Assembly: GCA_900770225.1 (NCBI GenBank)
Contig: CAAGJU010000124.1
Coordinates: 1 to 35,099 of the forward strand
Direction: 5' to 3'
DNA length: 35,099 nt
Source: Lachnospiraceae bacterium
GTDB taxonomy: Bacteria; Bacillota; Clostridia; Lachnospirales; Lachnospiraceae
The position numbers and the translations under genes are program-made. Of the stretch, positions 23,068-30,744 are shown piece after piece; position 1 is the first letter of the stretch; each line of letters begins with the position of its first letter. The notes beneath the pieces are model-generated. The model was not told where the DNA came from and did not search any database. It was given only the letters and a program-made list of their open reading frames with translations.

Positions 23068-23270
23068 CGCAGTCCCTTCTTCCTCATATAGGCTCGCATG
23101 CACTTATAGGAGCAGAAGTACTTCACTCTGCCCTCGTCCCAGAGCTTCCAGGGCCATTTCGGAACGCTGGGAGTCCAGTAGAACGTCAGCTCGCACCAGT
23201 CGCAGGGAACGTATTTTCCAAGGGTAGCCAATACTCTCCTGGATTCCTTATCAATGTATTCCTTCGTCAC
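23064..23270 (-). CDS. Small zinc-finger-like protein, 68 residues
   Basis: The protein has YVPCDWCELTFYW and then KYFCSYKCMRAYMRKKGLR, a C-x2-C and C-x3-C arrangement that could hold a single zinc ion. The C-terminus is strongly basic. It overlaps the next gene by four bases. It may be a nucleic-acid-binding helper protein of the early region. No named family is recognised. Confidence 0.72.
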   Translation of the reverse strand: MTKEYIDKESRRVLATLGKYVPCDWCELTFYWTPSVPKWPWKLWDEGRVKYFCSYKCMRAYMRKKGLR

Positions 23271-23491
23271 AGCTCCACCAGCTTTCTCTGGAAGAACGCT
23301 TCCTCTGCCTTCAGCTTTTCCCGGGTCCGGCTCAGCTTATCCAGGACCTGGATAACAATATCATGTTCCTTCTCCTTTGTGGTCCCGGGCTGCAGCTTAT
23401 AAGCCCAGGTGTCGCACTCGCTCTCGAATTTCCCCAGTTCAACGCTGAGATTCTGCAAACGGATCTTTGTCTCTGGAATCACTTCCAGCAC
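23267..23491 (-). CDS. Small coiled-coil protein, 74 residues
   Basis: The product is almost entirely helical and charged (KIRLQNLSVELGKFESECD, then IVIQVLDKLSRTREKLKAEE) and looks like an antiparallel coiled coil. It lies tightly between the VRR-NUC gene (four bases away) and the zinc-finger-like gene (four-base overlap). No function is recognised. Confidence 0.68.
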   Translation of the reverse strand: MLEVIPETKIRLQNLSVELGKFESECDTWAYKLQPGTTKEKEHDIVIQVLDKLSRTREKLKAEEAFFQRKLVEL

Positions 23492-23495
23492 CTCC

Positions 23496-23795
23496 TTAGA
23501 ACAGGCTCTGGATCCGGGTCAGGTAGGGAACGATATCATCCACGCTCCTGGCCAGGATATACACGCCTCCATGGGCCTCGCAGACTCTTTGGAACTCCAC
23601 CTGGTAGGGTGACTGCTTCCCGGTCGCCGTCTTGATTTCAATGTACAGCGTTCTTCCATCCTTCAGAGCTGTCAGATCAGGGAATCCCTTCCGGCATCCC
23701 AGTCCCTGCTGGTGACGGGTTACGTCATAGCCGTCCAGGACCAGTGCGTTCCGCACGGCCTGGAGAATCACACTTTCCGGCTGCTTTCTAGGCAT
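23496..23795 (-). CDS. VRR-NUC domain nuclease
   Basis: This 99-residue protein consists of one VRR-NUC domain: ESVILQAVRNALVLDGYDVTR, the metal-binding core GFPDLTALKDGRTLYIEIKT with Asp, Glu and Lys (PD-(D/E)xK type), and a QVEFQRVCEAHGGVYIL end with the family Gln and helix. Stand-alone VRR-NUC proteins of phages cut branched or Holliday DNA. It is beside ssb, so it probably acts in replication or recombination. It overlaps the ssb stop by one base. Confidence 0.92.
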   Translation of the reverse strand: MPRKQPESVILQAVRNALVLDGYDVTRHQQGLGCRKGFPDLTALKDGRTLYIEIKTATGKQSPYQVEFQRVCEAHGGVYILARSVDDIVPYLTRIQSLF

Positions 23796-24187
23796 CAGAA
23801 TGGCACCTCCTCGTCAAAGGTCTGGGTAGTAGGGCTTCCGAACGCTCCCATGGCTCCAGGATCCTGCTGCTTTTCTCTCTTCTCGATGAGCTCCAGGCGG
23901 TCAGCAACGACTTCCGTCACGTAATGCTTATTCCCGTCTTTCCCATCGTAGCTTCGGATCTGGAGTCTGCCTTCCACAAGGGCACGATGGCCCTTATGGA
24001 GATAAATTCCGGCGATCTCAGCCGTCTTGTTCCAGGTGACGACGTTGATGAAGTCCGTATCCTGGCCACCATTCTTGCTCTTGAACGGCCGGTCCACTGC
24101 CAGAGTGAACATCGTCACTGTACGTTCACCCACCACCTTCACTTCCGGTTCCCGGGTCAGTCGGCCCAGGAGAATGATTCTATTCAT
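23795..24187 (-). CDS. ssb: Single-stranded DNA-binding protein
   Basis: This 130-residue protein starts MNRIILLGRLTREPEVKVVG and continues FTLAVDRPFKSK, DFINVVTWNKTAEIAGIYLH and GHRALVEGRLQIRSYDGKDG, the OB-fold of bacterial SSB. The C-terminus ends with the acidic tip DEEVPF that recruits partner proteins. It protects single strands in replication and RecT-mediated recombination. Compared with host SSB it has a shorter linker. Confidence 0.96.
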   Translation of the reverse strand: MNRIILLGRLTREPEVKVVGERTVTMFTLAVDRPFKSKNGGQDTDFINVVTWNKTAEIAGIYLHKGHRALVEGRLQIRSYDGKDGNKHYVTEVVADRLELIEKREKQQDPGAMGAFGSPTTQTFDEEVPF

Positions 24188-24398
24188 TCGTCATGCCTCC
24201 CATCGCTTCGTTCTGATCTTGCTTGATGCATTCCGTCAGCTTCTGCAGACGTTTGTCACCGAACCCGAAGTTGTCCCGAAGGGCTTTCTTCGCATCCTGG
24301 ATTCCCAGGTTATAGACTTCCGTAGAGTAACCGATGAGCCAGTCACGGAACTCAGGGATACTCAGTCTCTGGATGTCCTTCAGTCCCTGCCTGGTCAC
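24180..24398 (-). CDS. Hypothetical protein, 72 residues, GTG start
   Basis: The frame begins at a GTG (24398) that overlaps the stop of a 16-codon frame starting at 24445. The product begins MTRQGLKDIQRLSIPEFRDW and has helical text with LGIQDAKKALRDNFGFGDKR. Its stop overlaps the ssb start (ATGA-type). Deleting one G from a run of five at 24470-24474 would join the preceding 38-residue membrane frame to this one, so a frameshifted single gene is possible. Function unknown. Confidence 0.6.
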   Translation of the reverse strand: MTRQGLKDIQRLSIPEFRDWLIGYSTEVYNLGIQDAKKALRDNFGFGDKRLQKLTECIKQDQNEAMGGMTNE

Positions 24399-24445
24399 AC
24401 CCGGGATAGGAATCCCATGCTGTCCATGCTCACTTTCCTCTTCAT
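24395..24445 (-). CDS. Possible 16-residue leader peptide
   Basis: The frame MKRKVSMDSMGFLSRV starts at 24445 behind an excellent ribosome site (AAAGGAG) and ends in a TGA that overlaps the GTG start of the next gene. It could be a coupling leader that lets the weak GTG be used, or a chance frame. Length alone makes it doubtful. Confidence 0.35.
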   Translation of the reverse strand: MKRKVSMDSMGFLSRV

Positions 24446-24459
24446 GCCTGAATCTCCTT

Positions 24460-24576
24460 TCAGTGTCCCCCGATCAGCAGATACATGGCCACAATCTCCG
24501 CCATGACCAGCCCCATGGCTACCATGGCCACGACAATCATGACCATCACCGGGATGATCTCTTTCCAGCCGAACAT
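24460..24576 (-). CDS. Small membrane protein, 38 residues
   Basis: The product begins MFGWKEIIPVMVMIVVAM and continues as one long hydrophobic helix rich in Met, Val and Ala to YLLIGGH. The ATG overlaps the stop of the upstream gene (TGATG), and GGAGAAG lies before it. It probably spans the membrane once. Function unknown; small membrane proteins like this occur in many phage early regions. Confidence 0.6.
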   Translation of the reverse strand: MFGWKEIIPVMVMIVVAMVAMGLVMAEIVAMYLLIGGH

Positions 24577-24911
24577 CACTCTTCTCCTGTCTTCAGTTCT
24601 TCCATTTTGTTGGCCATTTCTTTCAGTTGCTCAAGCGATGCTCCATCCTCATTTCCGTCTAGGGTTGGATGATCTTCCAGCTCGTACATCAGCCCAGAGA
24701 TTTCGGTTTCGATATCTTTCAAATCCAGTCTCAGGCTGAATACATCTGCCTGCAGATTCCAGAGGATTTCCCGTTTCTGTTTAAGGGTCCGGGCCATTTG
24801 CAGCTGCTTCGCAATTCTGGTCAGGTGGAACTGTCCAGGGATATCATTCCGTGCCCTGTCCAGCAGGTCGCAGATTTCATCATAATGTTTCATCAATTCG
24901 TATCTATTCAT
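24576..24911 (-). CDS. Hypothetical helical protein, 111 residues
   Basis: The protein is helical and charged (MNRYELMKHYDEICDLLDRA, then ARTLKQKREILWNLQADVFS) with an acidic C-terminal third (DGNEDGASLEQLKEMANKME). The ATG at 24911 is preceded by GAGGTG; a GTG at 24920 overlapping the upstream stop is the alternative. It follows directly behind the helicase loader gene, so a replication-associated job is plausible. No family is recognised. Confidence 0.7.
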   Translation of the reverse strand: MNRYELMKHYDEICDLLDRARNDIPGQFHLTRIAKQLQMARTLKQKREILWNLQADVFSLRLDLKDIETEISGLMYELEDHPTLDGNEDGASLEQLKEMANKMEELKTGEE

Positions 24912-24916
24912 TCCTG

Positions 24917-25717
24917 TCACCTCGTTAATCTCTGATTCTTCCCCTCGACGAAGATGCCGTAGGGCTTGATCATTTCGTAGATTCTGCTGCCCAGGGCGCT
25001 GTCCAGCTTCGTGATATCCTTGATGGAATACTCACTGGAGAAGAACGTCTTCAAGTGATTCACGTACCTGGCATTGATCATGTCGTACATGACTCGTTCT
25101 TCATCATGGTCAATGTGGACCAGCACGCCGTCCTTCGATTCCCCTCCCAGCTTGAAAAGGTCATCGATGTACAGGTTTGGAATTGTCTTCCATTTTTCCA
25201 TGACATCGTCATAATCATCGCTGTAGCTGCGTGCTGCTTTCACCAGCCTGGGCATTTCAGCCCGGTAGGCGAAATAATAATGGGGTTCACCGAACTTCCT
25301 GGTGATTTCCTGGCAGATTCCAATGCACAGGTGGGTCTTCCCCATTCCGCTCATCCCGAAAGCCCCGAAGCCAGGGCCATTCTTGTCATAATGGTCCAGG
25401 TACCTGACGGCCATGGATAACATCTTCGCAGCCTGTGGGCTCCTGCTGCCGTCGAACCTGTTCAGGCTGTACCTTGCATAGTCTTCCGGGCTGATACCGG
25501 AGGCCCGGAGATGCCGGACCACCATCCTTCTCGAATAGCACTTCGGGCAGGGCGCCATGTACTGATGGCCATCAGCTTCCGTCACCGGAATGTAGCCTTC
25601 TCCATGGCACACGCTGCAGGGAATCCCGTCTGGGGCTTCTTCCTTCTTGAAGGGAATAATGTTGCCTTTTCCCTTCGCTTTAATCCGTTCCAACATAGCG
25701 GTATATGTCGGATCCAT
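24917..25717 (-). CDS. DnaC/DnaI-type helicase loader ATPase
   Basis: This 266-residue protein has an N-terminal zinc-binding segment (Cys34, Cys37, Cys57, Cys60), then an AAA+ ATPase domain with Walker A GMSGMGKT (121-128) and Walker B LYIDD (182-186). A sensor/arginine region follows (LGSRIYEMIKPYG). It loads the replicative helicase at the phage origin. It lies directly behind the initiator gene that contains iterons, as in the lambda O-P pair. The ATG at 25717 is chosen over a GTG nine bases upstream on the basis of GGAAGAGG. Confidence 0.9.
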   Translation of the reverse strand: MDPTYTAMLERIKAKGKGNIIPFKKEEAPDGIPCSVCHGEGYIPVTEADGHQYMAPCPKCYSRRMVVRHLRASGISPEDYARYSLNRFDGSRSPQAAKMLSMAVRYLDHYDKNGPGFGAFGMSGMGKTHLCIGICQEITRKFGEPHYYFAYRAEMPRLVKAARSYSDDYDDVMEKWKTIPNLYIDDLFKLGGESKDGVLVHIDHDEERVMYDMINARYVNHLKTFFSSEYSIKDITKLDSALGSRIYEMIKPYGIFVEGKNQRLTR

Positions 25718-25732
25718 ACTCTTCACCTCTTC

Positions 25733-26500
25733 CTAGAATGGAATCAGCTCAGCCTGTCGTATGGCTTCATCGCTTTGAACCTGGTCTTTCTTCTTTCCCC
25801 GGGCACCCGTCCGTTTTCCTCCACTTGATTTCCAATCCTGAAGGATCCCTTCGATGTATCTCATCCTGGGCACTCCATTCATCACTGCTTCCGTGATGGC
25901 ATCACTGACCCATTGGAACCCGTACTCTTTGAGATCTTCCTGTAGCTGTTGGGATTCAATCGGAGTTATCGGATGGCAGTTACTGGAGAACTTTTTCACC
26001 AATTCCCCATACTGTTTTGGGTCGATGGGGAGGACGACTTTTTTCGTCTCGTCTTGTCTATATATAGTCTTGTCTTGTCTAGGTATGGGCTCGCATTGTG
26101 GCTCATATTGAGCCACAACCTGACCCACAACATCATTTTGTGGCTCGCTTTGTGGGTCATATTGAGCCACATCATGAGCCACAAACTTTTCTAATGGCTC
26201 ATATTGAGCCACAAGTTGAGCCGAAACAGACATAAGTTGATATATAGACGATTGCCGTCCACGTCTACTTTGTACCTTGATGAGACCAGCTTTCTGCAGC
26301 TGCTTCCTGGCACGTTTGATGGTTGCTCTGCTGAGCCCGGTGCCAGCTTCCAGGGTGGAAATGGCTACGTTGAAGTAAGGCTTCCACCCTGTACTGTTGG
26401 CGACATCCATCAGGACGAACCACAGGAGACGTGCTGAGGCGGATAAGTCACTGGTCCGAAGGTACTTATGAAACTTGTTGATTTCATCGATGTAGCTCAT
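25733..26500 (-). CDS. Replication initiator protein with DnaD-like C-terminus and origin iterons inside the gene
   Basis: This 255-residue protein has an N-terminal winged-helix DNA-binding domain (ARLLWFVLMDVANSTGW, LEAGTGLSRATIKRARKQLQ, ending near residue 90). The middle stretch (about 90-145) contains repeated text VAQYEP and related (AQYDP, SEPQ), encoded by DNA iterons. The C-terminal third (about 170-225) resembles the DnaD/DnaB_2 fold: LQEDLKEYGFQWVSDAITEA and RMRYIEGILQDW. Iterons inside the initiator gene are as in lambda O. It binds the origin and brings the loader encoded next to it. The RQDKTIYRQDET segment follows from GTCTTGTCT repeats. Confidence 0.88.
   Translation of the reverse strand: MSYIDEINKFHKYLRTSDLSASARLLWFVLMDVANSTGWKPYFNVAISTLEAGTGLSRATIKRARKQLQKAGLIKVQSRRGRQSSIYQLMSVSAQLVAQYEPLEKFVAHDVAQYDPQSEPQNDVVGQVVAQYEPQCEPIPRQDKTIYRQDETKKVVLPIDPKQYGELVKKFSSNCHPITPIESQQLQEDLKEYGFQWVSDAITEAVMNGVPRMRYIEGILQDWKSSGGKRTGARGKKKDQVQSDEAIRQAELIPF
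26097..26222. repeat. Origin iterons (TGGCTCATATTGAGCCA family)
   Basis: Three long hyphenated palindromes of the form TGGCTCA-TAT-TGAGCCA are seen at 26097-26117, 26151-26171 (one change) and 26193-26213. Extra half-copies lie at 26121-26129, 26139-26148, 26175-26183 and 26216-26222. They sit inside the initiator gene and are separated by about 42-54 bases. GTCTTGTCT direct repeats with a TATATA stretch lie on their left (26051-26081). This is the probable replication origin. Confidence 0.8.
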
Positions 26501-26521
26501 GCTTCCACCTCAGCTCTGGAA

Positions 26522-26995
26522 TCAGCCAACCGCCTTCAGCTTCTCATCCTTATCTTCGAACAGATCACCCTGGGCACGCTTGCCTTCCACATACAGTTCC
26601 GCCTCATGGAACAATGTGTAGATATGTTCCATGATGTCAGCAGGGATGAAGGCATCATCCACCGCCGGCAGAGCCACCGTCTGATACTTACACGTGGTCG
26701 GGTTGAAGATTTTCGCCGTGAAGCTGTAGGTAGTGGCCTTCTGCCCAACGTTCTTCACAATGGAGCTCACACGGACTCTGCTCATGGGGTCTCTGCCTTT
26801 GGCATCTTGAGTCGGTTCCAGACAGGCCAGGGAACAGAAGTCAGCAGCCATCGTGGCGATGGCGTTGTCAAACTCCGGTCTGGGCGGTTCGTTGCAGTCA
26901 ACCGTCAGTTCAGCCTGGTAGCCGTTCTGCTCCGTCAGATAGCGGATGCAGTAGCTGTTATCAACTGGGTCATTCTTCACGCTTCGAATGTTCAT
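26522..26995 (-). CDS. Hypothetical early protein, 157 residues
   Basis: The product starts MNIRSVKNDPVDNSYCIRYL and includes FDNAIATMAADFCSLACLEP and MSRVRVSSIVKNVGQKATTY. Beta-rich text and no membrane segment. AGGAGG lies eight bases before the ATG at 26995. It is placed between the MBL-fold hydrolase and the initiator, so a replication or recombination role is possible. I do not recognise the family. Confidence 0.75.
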   Translation of the reverse strand: MNIRSVKNDPVDNSYCIRYLTEQNGYQAELTVDCNEPPRPEFDNAIATMAADFCSLACLEPTQDAKGRDPMSRVRVSSIVKNVGQKATTYSFTAKIFNPTTCKYQTVALPAVDDAFIPADIMEHIYTLFHEAELYVEGKRAQGDLFEDKDEKLKAVG

Positions 26996-27006
26996 TCTCA
27001 TTCCTC

Positions 27007-27726
27007 CTAACCGATATACACGGGGACGCCGGAGATTTCTTCGATTCTCTTCACGAAGGCATTCTCGTCCCCGTTCTTCCTGCTGATGTGGATCAGGTGG
27101 ATGTCCTTCAGATCATCCAGGTAGCCTTCTTCCTTTTCCATGGTCAGCCACTGAGCCAGCGTGTCGATCTCCATATGAGACTCCATGACACGCTGCTTGA
27201 GCGGCCGGCACACAGCGCCACCGGCTACACTGTCGTTGATGCCTTCCATGCTGTAGTTGGCTTCCACCATGATGTGGGTCAAATCCTTGAACTTATATGG
27301 GATATAAGTCGTATCAGTAGCGAACAGAGTCAGTTCATTGTCCCTTAGAATCAGGAACATCATGGGCTCTGCTGCATCATGCTCAGCCGGCAGTCCTCTG
27401 ACCACCCACTCATTCCCCAGGAAGGTAGGCTTCATCGGATCCAGTCTGTGCCAGTGGATGGTATCGTCCTGGATGCCCAGGGCTGTCGCAGTACCTTCAC
27501 TGCAGTAGACTGGGATGATATGTTCCAGGATCTGCTTCACGCAGCGTGCATGGTCACTGTGCTCGTGACTGATCAGCACGCCGACAACTCTGGCGAAGTT
27601 CCACCGCATAGCCTGGGCCAGCTGCTTCCAGGGGATTCCGCATTCGATGATCAGCTGACTCCCATCCTGGGCAGTCAGCAGGTAGCAGTTTCCGCTGCTA
27701 CCCGTGGCTATCTTCTTGATCTCCAT
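27007..27726 (-). CDS. MBL-fold metallo-hydrolase (possible nuclease)
   Basis: This 239-residue protein starts MEIKKIATGSSGNCYLLTAQ and carries SHEHSDHA (residues 53-60), the H-x-H-x-D-H metal-binding motif of the metallo-beta-lactamase fold. ATDTTYIPYK follows, and HISRKNGD near the end. The sequence style is close to the YycJ/WalJ subgroup, of which some members have 5'-3' exonuclease activity. It sits beside RecT and an SbcC-like ATPase, where other phages have an exonuclease (RecE, YqaJ). I infer it supplies the nuclease activity of the recombination module; this is not proven by the sequence. Confidence 0.88.
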   Translation of the reverse strand: MEIKKIATGSSGNCYLLTAQDGSQLIIECGIPWKQLAQAMRWNFARVVGVLISHEHSDHARCVKQILEHIIPVYCSEGTATALGIQDDTIHWHRLDPMKPTFLGNEWVVRGLPAEHDAAEPMMFLILRDNELTLFATDTTYIPYKFKDLTHIMVEANYSMEGINDSVAGGAVCRPLKQRVMESHMEIDTLAQWLTMEKEEGYLDDLKDIHLIHISRKNGDENAFVKRIEEISGVPVYIG

Positions 27727-28685
27727 CAGAATGCCTTCTCCGGCATTTCTGCCGCCTTCTCTTCAGCTTTATGATCTGCTTTCGGTTCAACCGGTACTGC
27801 TTCCGGTTCTTCCGGTACAGGAATCGTTGCTTCCATCCTGGGAGCAGCTTCCGGCAGAGCCTGCAGGTCTTCCGGTTCCAGTTCCACCAATTCAGCCTGA
27901 GCCTGCTTCTCATGGATCTGATTCTGCACTTCCAGATCATCCCCATCGGATTCCATCACTTGGGACCGTTCATAAGCCTCATCCAGCTTATCCGGGTCCA
28001 GCTTCACCGCTTTCGCACCGGCGATGTAGACGGTCTTCAGTGCCATCTCATCGTACCAACCTCCCCAGAACTTGGAAGATTTGGACACGGCCCGGCGCTT
28101 TTCAATGTCAGCCTTGCTGACCAGCACCAGACGGTTCCGGGCAGGATTGTCGTAAATCAGATAGGCGAAGCCACCCATCAGGCTGCCCCGGTCGAATGGA
28201 TTCATGATCTCGAACTCATAGGTGTCACCAGGATGCTGAGAATCATGGATGTGGGGAACAAATTTGTCCGTACTGTAGACCAGCATGGCCGTGATGTCTT
28301 CCAGGTTCCCTTCAGCGTACTTCATGGCCTCATAGACCCGGCCCATGTAGCCTTTCTGCAAGGTGAATCTGTACTTCCCGACTTTGTTATCCATCCTGGG
28401 CACAGCGTACAGCATCTTCTCAGAGCGCATGTCGAAGCCGATCTGGGCACAGACCATCAGGTCCTGGGCCAGCTTGTAGTCCACTGCCACCTGGCTCCAC
28501 TTCAGTCCCTGTTCGTTTAGCACGTGAGTCATGGCACTGAAATAGCCCTGGATTTTCGCCTTCTGGGCATTGGTCACGGTAAAGTCAGGATGCCCGGCAC
28601 CCAGGCTGTTCATGATCTCATTCATGAACCACGTGCTGGGGCTCATGGTTGCTTTCTTTTCTGCCAGTTGCTTGTTGTTATCCAT
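27726..28685 (-). CDS. recT: RecT family recombinase
   Basis: This 319-residue protein has the RecT core (about residues 10-215): LKWSQVAVDYKLAQDLMVCA, IGFDMRSEKMLYAVPRMDNK, FTLQKGYMGRVYEAMKYAEG, and SKFWGGWYDEMALKTVY. The last 100 residues are a Pro/Glu-rich, probably disordered tail (PEAAPRMEATIPVPEEPEAV). RecT anneals complementary single strands and works with an exonuclease. It overlaps the MBL gene by one base, so the two are translationally coupled. Confidence 0.94.
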   Translation of the reverse strand: MDNNKQLAEKKATMSPSTWFMNEIMNSLGAGHPDFTVTNAQKAKIQGYFSAMTHVLNEQGLKWSQVAVDYKLAQDLMVCAQIGFDMRSEKMLYAVPRMDNKVGKYRFTLQKGYMGRVYEAMKYAEGNLEDITAMLVYSTDKFVPHIHDSQHPGDTYEFEIMNPFDRGSLMGGFAYLIYDNPARNRLVLVSKADIEKRRAVSKSSKFWGGWYDEMALKTVYIAGAKAVKLDPDKLDEAYERSQVMESDGDDLEVQNQIHEKQAQAELVELEPEDLQALPEAAPRMEATIPVPEEPEAVPVEPKADHKAEEKAAEMPEKAF

Positions 28686-28686
28686 G

Positions 28687-30654
28687 TCAGTTCTCCTTTT
28701 CCACTCTCAGAGTCTTATCAGACTCACTCACGATCAGCCGGATCATCTGGGCTTTCGTAGGAATCAGCTGAACTACCGATTCTGCATTGTCGAAGAAGAT
28801 TGGAGCAGATTCCTTCTTCACTTCAATGAGCGTGTTGATCACATCCAGGCCGGCATTCACCCGGAAGCCCGTGTTCAGGTCCTTATATGGCACACCCTTG
28901 TAGCTGGCTTCACAGCAGGCTTCCACGCCGTCATTGGAGACGTTCGGCTTGAACATGATGAATCTCACGTGGGTGAACTTCTCAGCCACACGATCGTTCA
29001 CCAGTTCAGCCTGCTTCCGGAGGAAGGTATCGCACAGGAACAGCTTCCGTTCCAGTTCGCTCTGCTTCTGTGCCAGGCTCTTTTCATGGTCCATGAGTTC
29101 CTGGATCCGGAACCGTGTGCCCAGGTCACGCTGATGCTGACGGATGATATCTTCCTTCTCATCCAGGTCCTTCTCAGCCTGGGCAATCTGGGCATCCAGC
29201 TTGCTCGTATCCGGCACTTCTGCCAGACCATTTTCCAGCTGTTCCGTCAGCTTCCGGAGATGCTTTCGGAGACTCATTTCTTCCCCATTAGGCTCCGGCG
29301 GCACCAATTTGTCCTGCTGAGCTTTCAGCCCGTCCAGTTCCGCCCGGGCAGCTGCTTCCTGCTTCTTGATGGCTTCGATATCTGCCTTCGTGACTTCGGC
29401 ATCATGGTCCAGAGCCTGCAGTTCCTTCCGGGCGCTCACTCCAGCTTCGTTGATAGCCTTCAGGCTTTCAGCTTTCGTCCGGTTGAAGGCTGCTTCCTCC
29501 TGGACCTGAGCCTCCTTAGCCTGCTGGATCCGGTCTGCCGGCAGCTCCTGCCCACAGGTGGGGCAGATCGTCTTGATGGCTACCCGTTCATAGTAGTCAC
29601 TGCTGGTCTCCTTCCATTCTCCGCTGAGCCGTTCCAGCTTATCCTTCGCCACCTTGGCACGCTGCCGGTTCATATCCAGGGCCAGGTTCTTTTCTGCCAG
29701 CTTACGGCTCAGGTCCATCTTTGCCCTTGCCTTCACCTGGATCATGGCATCCAGGTCAGCACGCTGGTCGTTGTAGACCTTCATCCGTTTCTGCCGGAGT
29801 TCTTCTACTTTGTTCTGGAAGACCAGCACATCCTTTTTGATGCCTTCCAGGGTGTTGTTCTGAAGAAGGGTTTCCCGCTTTTCCTTCAGTTCGTCCCGCT
29901 TATCCATCAGCACATCGATAGCATCGGAGGCCTGCCGGAAGTCTTCGTCCGTGATGCCGGCCATGCTCTTCCGGCATTCATCGATTCTGGGAGCACATTC
30001 GCTCCGATCCTGGCCAGTCTTCCGGATGGATGCACGGAGGGCTTGCCGGGTATCCTCAATGCTCCGGCCATCAGCAATGGTCAGCACCTCTGCCAGTTCC
30101 GGATCAGCAGCAACCACATCCTGGTCAGTGACGCTACCCACCACATCCAGCAGGATGGCCCGGCGTTCTGTCCACTTCAGCTTCTCATTGAAATAGAGCG
30201 GATCCGTCAGCAGCTTGAACAGTTGTTCCGGAATCAGCTGGGAGATGATCTCCTGATAACGCTTTGCAGACACAGGAGTCAGTTCTTCTTCCACAGGCCC
30301 GTAGTAGTAGACGGTTGTGTTGCCATCATAGGTGGCCTCAGACTGCCCATGAGCCTTTCTCCACCGTTCCTTGTAGACTCTCCGGAGACGGAAGGTCTTG
30401 CCGTGATGTTCTAGTTCAGCTTCCACAGCGTGTTCCAGCTTCGGGATTTCTACGCCTTCAGGAGTCCGTGTCTTGATACCGAAGTCCTTCTCATCCTTGC
30501 TGTTCTTCCCAAACAGCAGCCAGGTGAAGGCATCCATCAGGGTACTCTTACCGGTACCATTGGAGCCGTACACCTTCACGTTCTTTCCTTCTGCATCCAG
30601 GGTGAAGTCCCGGATGCCCTTGAAGTTCTCCAACTTCAGCTTCAACAATTTCAT
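28687..30654 (-). CDS. SbcC/Rad50-like AAA ATPase with zinc hook
   Basis: This 655-residue protein starts MKLLKLKLENFKGIRDFTLD with Walker A GSNGTGKST (30-38). A long coiled coil (about 220-560) is interrupted by CPTC at 364-367, the Rad50-type zinc hook. The C-terminal lobe has NAGLDVINTLI and the Walker B-like APIFFDNAESV. The last part of Walker B has Asp-Asn instead of Asp-Glu, as is usual in phage ATPases of this subgroup. The ATG at 30654 is chosen because GGAGG lies at good distance from it. It probably works with the MBL-fold protein, in the way SbcC works with SbcD, in DNA end processing. Confidence 0.9.
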   Translation of the reverse strand: MKLLKLKLENFKGIRDFTLDAEGKNVKVYGSNGTGKSTLMDAFTWLLFGKNSKDEKDFGIKTRTPEGVEIPKLEHAVEAELEHHGKTFRLRRVYKERWRKAHGQSEATYDGNTTVYYYGPVEEELTPVSAKRYQEIISQLIPEQLFKLLTDPLYFNEKLKWTERRAILLDVVGSVTDQDVVAADPELAEVLTIADGRSIEDTRQALRASIRKTGQDRSECAPRIDECRKSMAGITDEDFRQASDAIDVLMDKRDELKEKRETLLQNNTLEGIKKDVLVFQNKVEELRQKRMKVYNDQRADLDAMIQVKARAKMDLSRKLAEKNLALDMNRQRAKVAKDKLERLSGEWKETSSDYYERVAIKTICPTCGQELPADRIQQAKEAQVQEEAAFNRTKAESLKAINEAGVSARKELQALDHDAEVTKADIEAIKKQEAAARAELDGLKAQQDKLVPPEPNGEEMSLRKHLRKLTEQLENGLAEVPDTSKLDAQIAQAEKDLDEKEDIIRQHQRDLGTRFRIQELMDHEKSLAQKQSELERKLFLCDTFLRKQAELVNDRVAEKFTHVRFIMFKPNVSNDGVEACCEASYKGVPYKDLNTGFRVNAGLDVINTLIEVKKESAPIFFDNAESVVQLIPTKAQMIRLIVSESDKTLRVEKEN

Positions 30655-30682
30655 TTTCTGCACCTCCGTGATATAATCGGAA

Positions 30683-30744
30683 GTGAATCCACTTGTCTAA
30701 GATTCACCTCTCAGGAGCCATCAGCATTCCCGTGCTGGTGGTTC
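30683..30744. other. Stem-loops in the gap upstream of the SbcC-like gene
   Basis: The 80-base gap holds GTGAATC/GATTCAC (30683-30689 and 30701-30707) and CAGCA/TGCTG with flanking CCA/TGG (30719-30740). The second would be followed by TTCTTATTTTTT on the + strand, where no gene ends. On the transcribed strand neither is followed by a T-run. They could be a processing or pausing site. Confidence 0.35.

Noticed and set aside
26097..26222. CRISPR array
   Set aside because: The repeats are palindromic, partly overlapping, at uneven spacing and lie inside an open reading frame; no cas genes. They are iterons.
28570..30414. 614-codon open frame on the + strand
   Set aside because: It is the opposite-strand shadow of the SbcC-like ATPase gene, which has clear Walker and zinc-hook motifs. 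The + frame has no ribosome site and no recognisable domain.
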